Shown: positions 1 to 10,708, counted from the stretch's first letter. The stretch: 64,000 nt of DNA from Bulleidia extructa W1219 (GCF_000177375.1 NZ_ADFR01000007.1:52519-116518); one strand, 5' to 3'. Made by a program: numbers and translations. The notes: generated from the letters alone by a model not told the origin.

Positions 1-52
1 GCATCGTGGTAGCCATCAATGCTGTAATACCTGCTTTGAATAAGCGTTTCAT
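1..52 (-). CDS. N-terminal 17 codons of a probable secreted or lipoprotein gene (partial)
   Basis: The gene runs off the left edge. The ATG at 52 is preceded by a strong purine-rich ribosome site (GGGAGGGAAA) and encodes MKRLFKAGITALMATTM, which has the basic start and hydrophobic stretch of a signal peptide. It is divergent from glgP and has a cre site upstream, so a sugar-binding protein of an ABC importer is a plausible guess, but the visible residues do not prove it. Confidence 0.55.
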   Translation of the reverse strand, partial: MKRLFKAGITALMATTM

Positions 53-123
53 ATTTTCCCTCCCGCTTCATTATTCATTCTGTAACCGTTCCCGTTAACG
101 ATTACGGTATACTTATATATTAT

Positions 124-137
124 TGAAAACGCTATCA
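124..137. promoter_or_regulatory. cre site (CcpA operator)
   Basis: TGAAAACGCTATCA fits the catabolite-responsive element consensus TGWAANCGNTNWCA at every defined position. It lies between the divergent partial gene at the left edge and glgP, so carbon catabolite control of either or both is likely. A nearby short palindrome, CGTTAACG at 93-100, may be a second operator. Confidence 0.75.
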
Positions 138-225
138 TTCGTCAATTGTTTTTGAGCAATTTTATAAAATTATTTTTTATTCCATATTTAGTGCCCTATT
201 ATTTAGTTCAATTTGCCTGATACGC

Positions 226-336
226 TTTACTTGCTTGATTGTTTTTCGCTAAAATAAGCAGTGGAATTTATATTCCACAGACAAAAAGTAAATAAATATA
301 AAGATTTCCCGTAGACTGTATAACATTCCTTACAGT
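226..336 (+). promoter_or_regulatory. glgP upstream region with two inverted repeats
   Basis: A possible promoter is TTTACT (226-231), 18 bases, TAAAAT (250-255). It is followed by a perfect inverted repeat, GTGGAAT/ATTCCAC with a 4-base spacer (261-278), and a second pair, ACTGTA/TACAGT (315-320 and 331-336). Position between promoter and gene suggests operator or leader-structure roles. No regulator could be assigned. Confidence 0.35.
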
Positions 337-389
337 TTGTCTTTCCATATCTATTTTAACTTTTGAATTGTCTGTATGAAGGAGTAAGT

Positions 390-2648
390 ATGGAACTAGA
401 AACACTTTTAAATTCTCGACTAAACAAATCCATTAAAGAAGCATCAAATACCGAATTATTTTATGCTATCACACAAATTGTGAATCAAAAGAAACTCGAA
501 TTGCCTTTCATCAAGGGTGAAAAAAAATTATATTACATCAGTGCTGAATTTTTAATCGGCAAACAATTGGGTAAAAATTTAATTAATCTTGGCTTGTACC
601 ATGAGTTAGATCAAGTGTTAACTAAAAACAATAAAAGCCTCAAACAAATCGAGCAAATTGAAAAAGAACCATCTCTTGGTAATGGCGGACTTGGACGACT
701 AGCCGCCTGCTTCTTGGATTCTATTGCGACACTCAACCTACAAGGAGATGGTATCGGATTGAATTATCATTTAGGGTTATTTCATCAAGAATTCAAAGAC
801 AGAAAACAATTTGAAGTGGCTGATGAATGGTTACAAGATAATACCATTCTCCATCCAACAGATGTTCATTTTCCTATTGAGTTAGCAGGAAAAACTTATG
901 TTTCACATATGTATGATGTGGATATCGTTGGTTATAATGGTCAAAAAAACACATTGCATTTATTTGATCTAGATACAATTGATGAATCGATTGTTCATGA
1001 TGGTATAGAATTTGATAAAACAGATATCGCTAGGAATCTTACCCTATTTCTATATCCAGATGATCGAAATAAAGATGGACAATTACTACGCATCTATCAG
1101 CAGTATTTTATGGTAAGCAATGCTGCTCAATTGATCATTCAAGAAGAAAAAGAAAAAGGACACTGTTTAGATGATTTAGATAAACACGTATCCATTCAAA
1201 TTAATGATACTCACCCTTCCATGATCATTCCGGAATTGATTCGCTTGCTTATTCAAGAAGGAATCCCATTTGAAAAAGCCGTGTCCATTGTAACCAATAC
1301 TTGTGCCTATACAAATCACACCATTTTAGCAGAAGCATTAGAAAAATGGCCTTTAGACTATTTACAAGAAGTGGTGCCACAATTGATTCCAATCATCCAT
1401 GATCTAAACCATTCCATTCATACTGCATTTCATGGCCAGCCTGATTTAGCAATCATCGATGAACAAAACCGTGTCCATATGGCTCGTATTGATATGCACT
1501 ACAGTTCCTCCATTAACGGTGTTGCCGCCCTTCATACAGAAATTCTAAAAAATCAGGAATTAAAGGCTTTCTATACGATTTACCCTAATAAATTTAACAA
1601 TAAAACCAATGGCATTACTTTCCGTCGCTGGATCATGCATTGTAATCCTGATTTAGCGAATTTAATTGATCGTTTAATTGGGAATTCATGGCATAAAAAC
1701 GCAAATCAACTGGAGAAATTATTGGCATTCAGCGAAGATGAGCATGTACTAAATCAACTGGATGAAATTAAGTATAAAAATAAAACATTCCTTGCTCAAC
1801 AAATTAAAGAACAGGAAGGAATTGAGGTCGATCCAAATTCCATCTTTGACATCCAAGTCAAACGTCTACATGAATACAAACGTCAACAGCTAAATGCCTT
1901 ATGGATTATCCATAAATATTTACAAATCAAAGCAGGACAATTTCCGAAAAGACCAATCACCGTTATCTTTGGAGCTAAAGCAGCTCCTGCTTATGACATG
2001 GCTAAAAACATCATTCATCTGATCATTTGTCTACAAGATCTAATTCAACACGACCCGGTTGTCAACCAACATTTAAAAGTGGTTATGTTAAACAACTATA
2101 ACGTGGCGAAATCTGAAATGGTTGTTCCAGCCTGTGACATTTCCGAACAAATTTCTCTTGCTTCAAAGGAAGCATCCGGTACCGGAAATATGAAATTCAT
2201 GCTGAATGGAGCTATTACTTTAGGAACAAATGATGGTGCCAATGTAGAAATTCGCCAATTGGTTGGTGATGAAAATATCTACACATTCGGAAAATCTTCT
2301 GATGAAGTGATTCATTTATACGAAACAGAAGGTTATCATGCCATGGACTATTATCAAAATAATGCTATCATTCATGATTGTATTGATTTCATTACTTCTC
2401 CAGAACTTTTAGCTCTTGGTGATGAAAAAATGCTATCTTCTTTAAAAAATAATTTGATCCATGCAGATTGGTTTATGACCCTTTTGGATGTGAATTCATA
2501 TTTCACCGTCAAAGAATCATTACTGGCTTGTTATGAAAATCGAAATGTCTGGAAGAAAAAAGTCCTGATCAATATTGCTAAAGCCGGATTCTTCTCAAGT
2601 GATCGAACAATCGAAGAATATAATCGGGATATTTGGCATTTAAAGTAA
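390..2648 (+). CDS. glgP: glycogen/maltodextrin phosphorylase
   Basis: This enzyme phosphorolyses alpha-1,4-glucans to glucose-1-phosphate using pyridoxal phosphate. The protein is about 752 residues, the usual family size. It has the N-terminal motif [14 protein letters not shown] (about residue 95) and the cofactor-lysine block [14 protein letters not shown] (about residue 595). An in-frame TTG exists at 363, but the ATG at 390 follows GAAGGAG at good spacing and was chosen. It stands alone between a divergent gene and a strong terminator, with no other glycogen genes in view. The cre site upstream suggests catabolite repression. Confidence 0.95.
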   Translation: MELETLLNSRLNKSIKEASNTELFYAITQIVNQKKLELPFIKGEKKLYYISAEFLIGKQLGKNLINLGLYHELDQVLTKNNKSLKQIEQIEKEPSLGNGGLGRLAACFLDSIATLNLQGDGIGLNYHLGLFHQEFKDRKQFEVADEWLQDNTILHPTDVHFPIELAGKTYVSHMYDVDIVGYNGQKNTLHLFDLDTIDESIVHDGIEFDKTDIARNLTLFLYPDDRNKDGQLLRIYQQYFMVSNAAQLIIQEEKEKGHCLDDLDKHVSIQINDTHPSMIIPELIRLLIQEGIPFEKAVSIVTNTCAYTNHTILAEALEKWPLDYLQEVVPQLIPIIHDLNHSIHTAFHGQPDLAIIDEQNRVHMARIDMHYSSSINGVAALHTEILKNQELKAFYTIYPNKFNNKTNGITFRRWIMHCNPDLANLIDRLIGNSWHKNANQLEKLLAFSEDEHVLNQLDEIKYKNKTFLAQQIKEQEGIEVDPNSIFDIQVKRLHEYKRQQLNALWIIHKYLQIKAGQFPKRPITVIFGAKAAPAYDMAKNIIHLIICLQDLIQHDPVVNQHLKVVMLNNYNVAKSEMVVPACDISEQISLASKEASGTGNMKFMLNGAITLGTNDGANVEIRQLVGDENIYTFGKSSDEVIHLYETEGYHAMDYYQNNAIIHDCIDFITSPELLALGDEKMLSSLKNNLIHADWFMTLLDVNSYFTVKESLLACYENRNVWKKKVLINIAKAGFFSSDRTIEEYNRDIWHLK

Positions 2649-2671
2649 AGTTGCTGGAAATCTTGATCAAA

Positions 2672-2710
2672 AAATAAAGGAAATGTTTACGAACATTTCC
2701 TTTATTTATT
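2672..2710. terminator. bidirectional rho-independent terminator between glgP and pheT
   Basis: A perfect 16-bp stem (2672-2687 with 2692-2707) closes a TACG loop and is A-rich on one side and T-rich on the other. It can end the converging glgP and pheST transcripts. Confidence 0.9.
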
Positions 2711-5096
2711 TTACGATCTTAGTATCGCTTGACATTGTTTTTCCAATTCATGAAGAATGACCTCATGAACTTCACTTACTTCCGCGTCTTGTAAAGTATG
2801 ATCTGCATCTTGGTAACGAATTCTTAACGCAACAGACTTATACCCTTTTTCCACATGTTCCCCTTCATAAATATCAAAAATATCGACTTGGCGAACAATT
2901 TTCTTACCATATTGACGGATCGTATCCACCATTTTTTTGTGCCGGAACATCTTTTTTAACCACTAAGGCAATATCACGATCAATTGATGGATAACGATCT
3001 AATTCTTTGAAGTGAAGGCGATCTATTTTAGCTTGATAGAACACTTCTAAATCTATTTCAGCATATAAGGCTTCTTTTAAAGAATATTCTTTCTGAAGTT
3101 TTGGATGCACTTCACCAAAAACACCTAAGAATTGACCATCCAGATTCACCAAGGCCGATCGATAAGGGTGAAAATGATCGTCATACCGATTATTTTCATT
3201 GATTTCAATCCGCTCTTGAGGCAAACCAAACTTCTCTAACCAGCTCATTATAATGCCCTTTAGAGTATAGAAGTCACTCTTCTCTTCTAATCCAAACAGT
3301 TTATCTTCTTGGTAATTTCCTTCTAAGAAAATCGCTAGACGTTCCTGTTCAGATCCTTTCGCATATACCTTTGAAATTTCATAAAAAGCTAATGGATAAT
3401 TCTTATGAGCAATATTGTATTGAGCACTCGCTAAAACAGATCTCATTAAAGATGTTCGAATATGGCTTCTTGCTTCCGACATCGGCATGGATAAAACAAT
3501 GGCTTCACCCAAAGGCCATAGGGACTTTTCACTTTCTTCTTTTGATTGCAAAGTATAAGTTACTATTTCTTGTAAGCCTAAAGAAATCAATGTTTCTCGA
3601 GTCTTTCGCTTCGCTACCTGACGTTCATTTCTTTCACCAACATTAGCTTCCATGCGTGGCAAAGTTGTTTCTAAATCATCGTATCCTAATAAACGAATCA
3701 CTTCTTCTTGTACGTCCGCAGCCAACTCCATATCCCTTCTATAGCTTGGAATATGACAAACCACTTCATCGCCTTGAACTAACGGCGCAAAATTCAATCT
3801 TTCCAGCACTGAAGTCACTTGATTCATAGTGAATTTTGTTCCTAAAACCTGATTTAAACGGGTCAAAGATTCCTTAATTTTAATTGGTGTATAGCCATCA
3901 TGACCCACTTCAACCGTTTCTTCAATTTCTCCGCCATCAGCCCATTCCACTAATAAATCCGTCGCTCTTTGAATAGCTTGTTGAGCCGCTAAAGGGTCAA
4001 TACCCTTAATAAAACGAGAAGCAGCTTCGGTCACCAAATTTAAACGAATAGAAGTATGACGAATTTGAACAGGAGAGAAATGAGCCGCTTCCATAAAAAT
4101 AGCCACCGTTTCATCATCAATCATGGATTCTTCTCCACCCATGATGCCGGCAATTCCGGCAAAAGTACCATTCGTTTCAATCACAATATCTTCCGATTCT
4201 AATTGAAATTCCATTCCATCAAGAGCTTTAATCTTCTCCCGACGACCATCTACCACCTCAATAGAATGGTTTTTTAATTTATTCAATTGATAGAAATGAA
4301 GCGGTTGTCCCGTTTCCAACATCACATAATTTGAGATATCGACCACATTATTGATACTGTTGATTCCCGAAGAAATCAATACTTCTTTTAACCATTTCGG
4401 ACTAGGTCCTACCTTGATATGACCAATCACTTTTCCTAAATAATAAGGAGCTTTTTCACTCTTTAATACAACTTGAAAAGAAGAAGGTTTTTCAACATGC
4501 TTTTGAAGTTCAGGCAGTGTCACTTTACGACCAACAATAGCGGCCACTTCTCTTGCCATTGCCCAAATAGATAAACAATCTGATCGATTAGCGGTTAAAG
4601 AAACATCTAAAATCGTATCGTCTAGGCCAAGATAAGCCAACACATCTGTTTCCCCAACTGGTGCTTCTTGAGGCAATTCTTCTATCCCATTGATTTGTGC
4701 TTCATTGAGAAGTTTCAAATCCACCCCTAATTCTTTTAAACTGCATAACATGCCATAAGATTCCAACCCATGAAGAGATTTAGCACTAATTTCACCAATC
4801 GGTAATTTTGCACCAGGCAAAGCCACAATAACCTTTAAACCAGATCGGCAATTTGGTGCTCCACAAATAATTTGTTTCACATCATGATTAGAAATACGAA
4901 CTTGTGCTTTATGCAAATGCGTTTCCGGAATCAAGTCTGATTCAATAATTTCACCAATCACCAAACCACTGGCATTCGCCAAAGTATTCAACCCTTCCAC
5001 CTCATGACCAGAACGGGTTAATGATTGTGCCAATTCAGTCGGAGAAATTCCCTTTAAATCCACATATTGAGATAACCAGTTATAACTTAATTTCAT
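2711..5096 (-). CDS. pheT: phenylalanyl-tRNA synthetase beta subunit, reading frame interrupted near the 3' end
   Basis: PheT joins PheS in the alpha2-beta2 enzyme that charges tRNA-Phe. The main frame (5096 down to 2904) holds the N-terminal EMAP-like tRNA-binding region, B3/B4 editing and B5 domains. It reads into a wrong frame just after the residues DIALVVKKDVPAQ. The expected C-terminal anticodon-binding (FDX-ACB) domain follows in the next frame (about 2934-2711, beginning MVDTIRQYGKKIV and ending AILRS). The frames join at a run of seven A (2932-2938 on the plus strand as T). Removing one A restores a protein of normal length, near 800 residues. It lies 13 bases after pheS. Either the base is a sequencing error or slippage rescues this essential gene. 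Confidence 0.92.
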
Positions 5097-5109
5097 CTTT
5101 TCTTTCCCC

Positions 5110-6147
5110 CTAGTCTAATTCCCGAAACTGATCCAAGAATCGAGTATCATTGGTATAGAAATGGCGGATATCATCAATGCCATATTTCAACATGGCTACC
5201 CTTTCTAAGCCGACTCCAAACGCAAAACCATTATATTTTTTAGAATCAAAACCATTCATTTCTAACACTTTTGGATGAACCATTCCTGCTCCCAAAATTT
5301 CAATCCAACCGGATTGTTTACAAACATGGCATCCCTTGCTTTCACAAAACGGACAAGACACATCCACTTCAACCGATGGTTCTGTAAAAGGAAAATAAGA
5401 AGGGCGGAAACGAATTTGTCTACCCTTACCAAACATGGTATTGGCTAAAGCTAATAAAGTGCCTTTTAAATCCGATAAACGAATATCTTCTCCTACAACC
5501 AAGCCTTCACATTGCATAAATTGATGAGAATGAGTCGCATCATCATCATCACGACGATAAACCTTTCCAGGACAAATCAATTTAATTGGCCCCTTCCCTT
5601 TCGCTTTTTCCAATTCTCTCATTTGCATGGCTGTAGTATGTGTTCTTAATAACGTATTAGGATCAATGTAAAAAGTATCTTGCATATCTCTGGCCGGATG
5701 ATCTTTAGGAATGTTTGCTAATTCAAAATTATAATGATCCAATTCCACCTCCGGTCCATCTGCAATGGTATATCCCATCCCTAAAAATAACTCTTCAATA
5801 CCATCTTGAATCGCTAATAAAGGATGTTTACTACCCATTTTTCTTTGATGACCTCTTAAACTAATATCAATTTTTTCTTTTTCTAAGCGAGCACTCAACT
5901 GTTTTTCTTCCAATATCTGTTGTGCCTGTTCTATCGCTTTAGAAACACTTTGTTTTAAAGTATTCACTTCTTGTCCAAAAACGGGTTTTTCTTCCTTTGG
6001 CAATTCCTTCATTTGGCTCATCAAAGCCTGCACAGAGCCTTTTTTTCCTAAGTAATCAATTCTTAATTGATTTAAAGCATTTAAATCTTTAGCTTCTTGA
6101 ATCTTTTTTAAAGCTACTTCTTGTAATTGTTGGATTGATTTGTTCAT
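5110..6147 (-). CDS. pheS: phenylalanyl-tRNA synthetase alpha subunit
   Basis: PheS is the catalytic subunit of the phenylalanine-charging enzyme. It has an N-terminal coiled coil (about residues 1-90) and then the class II core, with motif 2 near [16 protein letters not shown] and the motif 3 segment [15 protein letters not shown] near the C terminus. The ATG at 6147 ([11 protein letters not shown]) was chosen over an upstream in-frame start at 6183 because GGAGAAAGG precedes it and the upstream start lies inside the T-box terminator. It is 345 residues, normal for the family. It is the first gene of the pheST operon. Confidence 0.96.
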   Translation of the reverse strand: MNKSIQQLQEVALKKIQEAKDLNALNQLRIDYLGKKGSVQALMSQMKELPKEEKPVFGQEVNTLKQSVSKAIEQAQQILEEKQLSARLEKEKIDISLRGHQRKMGSKHPLLAIQDGIEELFLGMGYTIADGPEVELDHYNFELANIPKDHPARDMQDTFYIDPNTLLRTHTTAMQMRELEKAKGKGPIKLICPGKVYRRDDDDATHSHQFMQCEGLVVGEDIRLSDLKGTLLALANTMFGKGRQIRFRPSYFPFTEPSVEVDVSCPFCESKGCHVCKQSGWIEILGAGMVHPKVLEMNGFDSKKYNGFAFGVGLERVAMLKYGIDDIRHFYTNDTRFLDQFRELD

Positions 6148-6162
6148 CGTATTCCTTTCTCC

Positions 6163-6383
6163 ATAAAAAAACATTCCTGACATTCAGGAACGTAAGTATA
6201 CGCGGTACCATCCTGTTTCGTATGCTTTTCATACGCAACTTGATTACGCTTAACGGGCGTTAGCGGAGAGGATTAGTCTCACTCCAAAAGTGAATTCACT
6301 TTCTCAACTAGAATCCCTTTTCAGCTACCGGAATCTCTCTAACTAATTGACTTGAAAGTTACTACTCTTTTATCGCTGTATTA
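6163..6383 (-). ncRNA. T-box leader riboswitch, tRNA-Phe responsive
   Basis: The minus strand has the conserved T-box sequence AGGATGGTACCGCG (6201-6214), followed by a terminator hairpin, TTCCTGA/TCAGGAA (6174-6190), with a T run. The 5' part has the AGAGAG-type motif of stem I near 6335-6345. A GAATTC element (6292-6297) offers UUC, a phenylalanine codon, as the specifier (6292-6294). Uncharged tRNA-Phe would stabilise the antiterminator and allow pheST transcription. The specifier assignment comes from inspection, not folding. Confidence 0.9.
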
Positions 6384-6388
6384 CTTAG

Positions 6389-6417
6389 ATTATAGAAATA
6401 AATCAGCTCATTTTCAA
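6389..6417 (-). promoter_or_regulatory. sigma-A promoter of the pheST T-box leader
   Basis: On the minus strand TTGAAA (6417-6412) and a perfect TATAAT (6394-6389) are separated by 17 bases. The predicted start falls just before the T-box leader. Confidence 0.85.
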
Positions 6418-6428
6418 TATTTTTTAGT

Positions 6429-7094
6429 CTAACTTTCTTGATACGTGTGATAAGCTTCATAAAGTTCATCTATCTGAGTTGGTTGAAATAGATAAGCATC
6501 ACCTAAAGGGAACAATTCTCCTTCTTCATCAATAAAACCGGCATTTTCTCCTAAAGCAATCACTAACCGATCTTTATCTTCTAATACATTCAAGATACTT
6601 CGTAAACTTTCTAGGCTTTCAATATAATGAAGAAATACATCAAAGTTTGTTAGACTTTTCAAATCACTTTCAATAGGACAAAGTTGGCTATCTTCCAAAA
6701 ATAGATAAATCATGGATCCAATCAATATTTTTGTTTTCTCATAATGTTTAACAGCAGAAATCAGATGAAAATCCACCAAACGATGATGGGCTAAATGAGC
6801 ATCATTTCCAACAAAAATAAAGACATCACAATTCTCCAATGCCCTCTTGATTTTAGAAACGTTGTGTTCTACTAACCGACAAAAAGTGATTTGAGTTTTC
6901 AAAACTCCATAACGCAAAAGAGAGCGGGCAATTTCTTTTTGACTTAAGACTTCTACGCTTTCTCCAATCATTTGAAATTCCTCTCGAATGCAAGTCAGAA
7001 CAAAAACACGTTTTTCTTGATTCAAAACATCTAAAAGATCCTCAACTAACCAAGATTGCGCTAAAGAAACAGTGGATAAAATGATTTGTTTCAT
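6429..7094 (-). CDS. uncharacterised protein, degenerate peptidase S51 (peptidase E)-like fold
   Basis: This is a 221-residue soluble protein. Its middle resembles peptidase E relatives: a strand ending in DVFIFVGNDAHL, then KTKILIGSMIYLF, then late strands LVIALGENAGFIDEEGE. In true S51 enzymes the second block reads GxSAGS and carries the nucleophilic serine. Here only GSMIYLF is present, so peptidase activity is doubtful. The family link is my reading of the pattern and could be wrong. It lies between the T-box promoter and acyP as its own unit. The start has a GGAG-like site (CAAGGAGTC) eight bases upstream. Confidence 0.55.
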   Translation of the reverse strand: MKQIILSTVSLAQSWLVEDLLDVLNQEKRVFVLTCIREEFQMIGESVEVLSQKEIARSLLRYGVLKTQITFCRLVEHNVSKIKRALENCDVFIFVGNDAHLAHHRLVDFHLISAVKHYEKTKILIGSMIYLFLEDSQLCPIESDLKSLTNFDVFLHYIESLESLRSILNVLEDKDRLVIALGENAGFIDEEGELFPLGDAYLFQPTQIDELYEAYHTYQES

Positions 7095-7142
7095 AAAGAC
7101 TCCTTGTCTTTAGTATAGCTTTTCATCCATAATATTTATAGT

Positions 7143-7415
7143 ATGAAGCGTTATTATGGGATAGTAAGTGGCCGTGTGCAAGGGGTTGGTTTTCGTTATT
7201 TTTGTCAATACAATGCTTTGCGACTTGATTTAACCGGGTCAGTCAAAAATTTGAGCAATGGAAATGTTGAATTTTACATACAAGGAGATGAATCTAAAAT
7301 CTTAATCTTTTTAGACCGGATTCAACGAGGTGATGGTCGTTTTATTCAAGTAGAAGATTATCAAATTAAAGAAATGGATCCCGTTCTTAATGAAAAAGGA
7401 TTTGGCTATTATTGA
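7143..7415 (+). CDS. acyP: acylphosphatase
   Basis: This enzyme hydrolyses acyl phosphates. The 90-residue protein has the phosphate-cradle signature GRVQGVGFRYF, with the catalytic arginine, and an asparagine in the block LTGSVKNLSNGNVEF. Length and motif order are typical. No Shine-Dalgarno sequence is visible before the ATG. A weak -10-like TAATAT lies seven bases upstream, so the message may be leaderless. It stands alone before adhE. Confidence 0.9.
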   Translation: MKRYYGIVSGRVQGVGFRYFCQYNALRLDLTGSVKNLSNGNVEFYIQGDESKILIFLDRIQRGDGRFIQVEDYQIKEMDPVLNEKGFGYY

Positions 7416-7481
7416 TTTTGGTTGATAGAAATATCAACCTTTTTTCTAGGTAACTGGAAACGATTAGATGAAATGAGGAAT

Positions 7482-7495
7482 TGGAATCGCTTACA
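7482..7495. promoter_or_regulatory. cre-like site upstream of adhE
   Basis: TGGAATCGCTTACA fits the relaxed cre consensus TGNAANCGNWNNCW at all fixed positions. A poorer copy, TGGAAACGATTAGA, lies at 7455-7468. Both are upstream of the adhE promoter, consistent with CcpA input. Confidence 0.5.
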
Positions 7496-7518
7496 TGTGA
7501 AAAAAATAATAAATGCTA

Positions 7519-7546
7519 TTGCAATCCTTTTCCGACCATGTAAAAT
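7519..7546 (+). promoter_or_regulatory. adhE promoter
   Basis: TTGCAA (7519-7524), 16 bases, TAAAAT (7541-7546). Just downstream, TTTGTGAAAACAA (7551-7563) contains one good half of a Rex-type operator (TTGTGAAA). NADH-responsive control by Rex would fit adhE, but the second half-site is poor. Confidence 0.6.
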
Positions 7547-7580
7547 AGTATTTGTGAAAACAATAACGAAGGAGAAAGTT

Positions 7581-10211
7581 ATGTCAGAGAAAATGTTAAG
7601 TCCTCAAGAAGAAGTCAACGAATTGGTCACTAAAGCATTAGTTGCACTAGATGATTACGCTGACTATGATCAGAAAAAAATCGACTATATCGTGGCTAAA
7701 GCCACGGTCGCCGCTCTTGATCAACATGGTACCCTAGCTCGTTTAGCAGTAGAAGAAACCGGTCGTGGTGTCTTTGAAGATAAGGCCACTAAAAACCTAT
7801 TCGCTTGTGAATACATGGTGAACTATATGCGCCATTTAAAAACCGTTGGTGTCATCAGTGAAGATCCTGTCACAGGCATTACTGAAGTAGCTGAACCGGT
7901 GGGTGTTATTGCCGGTTTAACCCCTGTTACTAACCCCACTTCAACGGCTATTTTTAAAAGTCTGATTTCCTTAAAAACAAGAAATCCCATTATCTTTGCG
8001 TTCCATCCTAATGCTCAAAAATCTTCTGCTGAAGCAGCTCGTATCGTTTACGAAGCCGCAGTCAATGCTGGTGCCCCTAAGAATTGTATTCAATGGATTG
8101 AACATCCTTCCATGGATGCGACTTCCGCTTTGATGAATCATAGTGGTGTTTCCACCATTTTAGCAACCGGTGGTAATGCGATGGTTAAGGCGGCGTATAG
8201 TTGTGGCAAACCTGCCTTAGGTGTTGGAGCCGGTAATGCCCCTGCTTACATTGAAGCAACTGCCCACATCAAACAAGCTGTCAACGATATTGCCATGTCA
8301 AAAGCTTTCGATAACGGTATGATTTGTGCTTCTGAACAAACCGTCATTGTCGATAAAGAAATTTATGATGATGTCAAAGAAGAATTCAAACATTATAATG
8401 TGCACTTCTGCAATGCAAAGGAAAAGAAATTATTAGAGAAATATATGTTTGGTTTTGAAGCCAATTCAAAAGATGTTGAACAAGCCAAATTAAATAGTGC
8501 TGTAGCGGGTAAAGCAGCTGCTTGGATTGCCGAACAAGCCGGATTCACAGTGGATCCTAAAACTTCTATCTTGATTGCCGAAATCAAAGAACCGGGTGTC
8601 AAAGAACCTTTATCTCGTGAAAAATTATCTCCTGTTCTAGCCATGGAAAAAGCAGATAACATCGTTGATGGTTTCAATAAAGCTGAAGCAACTGTTATGT
8701 TAAATGGAATAGGTCATACCGCTGCTATCCATACCAGAAATGAAGAATTAGCGAAAGAATTTGGAAAACGTATGAAAGCTTGCCGCCTTATTTGGAATTC
8801 TCCTACAACCTTTGGTGGTATTGGTAATATCTATAACTCCTTCATCCCATCCTTAACCCTAGGTTGTGGATCATATGGACATAACTCAGTATCTGGCAAT
8901 GTTGGTCCAATCAACTTAATCAATGTCAAAAAGATAGGAAAGAGAAGAAATACAATGCAATGGTTCAAAATTCCAAGCAAGATTTATATCGAACAAAATT
9001 CCATCACTTACTTACGCGATATGCGTGAAATCTCACGTGCCTTCATCGTGACAGATCGCACCATGGTTGACTTAGGTTATGTGCAACGCATTCGTGAACA
9101 ATTAGCCTCTCGTGACAATCAAGTTCAAGTTCAATTGTTCTGTGATGTTGAACCGGATCCAAGCTTACAAACCGTTAAGAAAGGATGGGAATTGATGCAA
9201 TCCTTTAAACCGGATACCATTATTGCTTTAGGTGGTGGATCCGCTATGGATGCAGCTAAGGGTATGTGGCTTTTCTATGAACATCCGGAAGTCGATTTCG
9301 CCGATTTGAAACAAAAATTCATGGACGTTCGTAAGCGTGCTTTCCAATACCCTGAATTAGGAAAGAAATCAAACCTAGTCTGTATCCCAACAACTTCCGG
9401 TACCGGTTCTGAAGTTTCTCCATTTGCGGTCATTACTGATAAAGAAAAGAACTTGAAGTATCCATTAGCAGACTATTCCTTAACACCAACCGTAGCCATC
9501 GTGGATCCTGCTTTAGTGATGAACTTACCTTCTAAAGTAACAGCTGATTCCGGTATGGATGTTCTAACTCATGCTTGTGAAGCTTATGTTTCCGTTATGG
9601 CAACTGACTATACCGATGCCTTAGCTCTTAAAGCTGTCACTATGGTCTTCCAATACTTATCTCGTGCTGTTCATAACGGAGCTAAAGATGAAGAAGCTCG
9701 TGAAAAGATGCATAACGCTTCCACTATGGCAGGTATGGCTTTTGCGAATGCTTACTTAGGGATGTGCCACTCTCTCTCTCATAAAATAGGAGCTGAATTC
9801 CACACCGTTCATGGAAGAACATGTGCAACCTTCTTACCTTATGTGATCCGCTATAATGGTACGAAACCTGAAAAACCGGGTTTATGGCCTAAGTACCAAT
9901 ATTACAATGCTGATGAACGTTATTGTGAATTGGCGCATGCCATCGGATTGAAGTTTAAAACGATTCAAGAAGGAGTTGAAAAGTTTGCACAAGCCGTCCA
10001 TGACTTAGGCGTTGATGTTGGGATGGAAATGAATTTCAAATCGCAAGGTATTGATGAAAAAACTTGGGATGAAAAGAGAGAAAAAATCGCTTACTTAGCG
10101 TATGAAGATCAATGTTCCCCAGCAAACCCTCGGGTGCCAATGATTCAAGATATGATGGATATCTTAAAAGCCGCTTATACAGGTGAAATCATCACTTACG
10201 ATCACCACTAA
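7581..10211 (+). CDS. adhE: bifunctional acetaldehyde-CoA/alcohol dehydrogenase
   Basis: AdhE reduces acetyl-CoA to acetaldehyde and then ethanol, regenerating two NAD+ in fermentation. The N-terminal aldehyde dehydrogenase half (to about residue 450) has [11 protein letters not shown] and the catalytic cysteine in [10 protein letters not shown] (about residue 249). The C-terminal iron alcohol dehydrogenase half begins near residue 458 and has [13 protein letters not shown] and the metal-binding stretch [19 protein letters not shown]. The ATG at 7581 follows GAAGGAGAAAG; the open frame extends further upstream, but without a ribosome site. At about 876 residues it is full length. Enzymes of this family form spirosome filaments. 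Confidence 0.96.
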   Translation: MSEKMLSPQEEVNELVTKALVALDDYADYDQKKIDYIVAKATVAALDQHGTLARLAVEETGRGVFEDKATKNLFACEYMVNYMRHLKTVGVISEDPVTGITEVAEPVGVIAGLTPVTNPTSTAIFKSLISLKTRNPIIFAFHPNAQKSSAEAARIVYEAAVNAGAPKNCIQWIEHPSMDATSALMNHSGVSTILATGGNAMVKAAYSCGKPALGVGAGNAPAYIEATAHIKQAVNDIAMSKAFDNGMICASEQTVIVDKEIYDDVKEEFKHYNVHFCNAKEKKLLEKYMFGFEANSKDVEQAKLNSAVAGKAAAWIAEQAGFTVDPKTSILIAEIKEPGVKEPLSREKLSPVLAMEKADNIVDGFNKAEATVMLNGIGHTAAIHTRNEELAKEFGKRMKACRLIWNSPTTFGGIGNIYNSFIPSLTLGCGSYGHNSVSGNVGPINLINVKKIGKRRNTMQWFKIPSKIYIEQNSITYLRDMREISRAFIVTDRTMVDLGYVQRIREQLASRDNQVQVQLFCDVEPDPSLQTVKKGWELMQSFKPDTIIALGGGSAMDAAKGMWLFYEHPEVDFADLKQKFMDVRKRAFQYPELGKKSNLVCIPTTSGTGSEVSPFAVITDKEKNLKYPLADYSLTPTVAIVDPALVMNLPSKVTADSGMDVLTHACEAYVSVMATDYTDALALKAVTMVFQYLSRAVHNGAKDEEAREKMHNASTMAGMAFANAYLGMCHSLSHKIGAEFHTVHGRTCATFLPYVIRYNGTKPEKPGLWPKYQYYNADERYCELAHAIGLKFKTIQEGVEKFAQAVHDLGVDVGMEMNFKSQGIDEKTWDEKREKIAYLAYEDQCSPANPRVPMIQDMMDILKAAYTGEIITYDHH

Positions 10212-10217
10212 AAAGTT

Positions 10218-10250
10218 AAAAGGCAGTATGATCAAATACTGCCTTTTTCT
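10218..10250. terminator. bidirectional terminator between adhE and the dps-like gene
   Basis: Stem AAAAGGCAGTAT / ATACTGCCTTTT (10218-10229 with 10236-10247) with a 6-base loop and a T run. It can serve both converging genes. Confidence 0.9.
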
Positions 10251-10273
10251 TTGCCGAAAAATAAACACTAAGC

Positions 10274-10708
10274 TTACTTGTATAAAAATTGTTTCAACAT
10301 CCAGATTTGTTTGCTGTAAGAAGAAATATAGTCATCCATTTTGGCAGAAACTAAATAATTATCCTCCTCATCTGCTGCTTTCTTAATTGCTTTAACTTCC
10401 ATCAAAAGACTTTCAAAATCATTCTTCACTTCTTTTAATACTAAGTCTACTTCCCCATGGAATTCATTCTTAGATTCTTGAATATTGGATAACGATTTAA
10501 AATCAGTTAATAAAGAAACCGGCTTCCCTTCATTCATTAAAATCATTTCAGCTACTTCATCCACCTGTTCAGATACCATGTCGTAATATTCTTCTAACTT
10601 AGCGTGTATTTGAAAGAACATTTCTCCTGCAACATACCAGTGAAAACTTTGTAGTTTGTGATAAAAAACTTCTAAATCAGCCAATAATACATTTAATTGA
10701 TCGTTCAT
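10274..10708 (-). CDS. dps: Dps-family ferritin-like protein (iron storage, DNA protection)
   Basis: Dps proteins form 12-subunit shells that oxidise and store iron and limit Fenton damage. This one has 144 residues. It keeps the intersubunit ferroxidase ligands: H23 (LQSFHWYV), H35 and E39 (IHAKLEE), D50 and E54 (QVDEVAE), at the spacing seen in Listeria Dps. The start at 10708 (MNDQLN) has AAGGAGG upstream; an upstream in-frame start at 10732 overlaps that site and was not used. A TATAAT -10 box lies near 10749-10754. It is divergent from the AraC gene and convergent with adhE. Confidence 0.9.
   Translation of the reverse strand: MNDQLNVLLADLEVFYHKLQSFHWYVAGEMFFQIHAKLEEYYDMVSEQVDEVAEMILMNEGKPVSLLTDFKSLSNIQESKNEFHGEVDLVLKEVKNDFESLLMEVKAIKKAADEEDNYLVSAKMDDYISSYSKQIWMLKQFLYK

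Noticed and set aside
93..100. CGTTAACG palindrome as a firm LacI-type operator
   Set aside because: It is only 8 bp and LacI-family sites usually centre on CG, not TA. Mentioned only as a possibility.
3371..3646. Open frame antisense to pheT
   Set aside because: Composition follows the pheT codons. No start signal.
7551..7568. Rex operator at adhE
   Set aside because: Only the left half fits (TTGTGAAA). The right half is poor, so it is not listed as a feature.
8393..8677. Open frame of 94 codons antisense to adhE
   Set aside because: It is a shadow of the adhE coding sequence with no ribosome site and no family resemblance. The same applies to the many short frames opposite pheT, polA, dnaB and the ABC genes.
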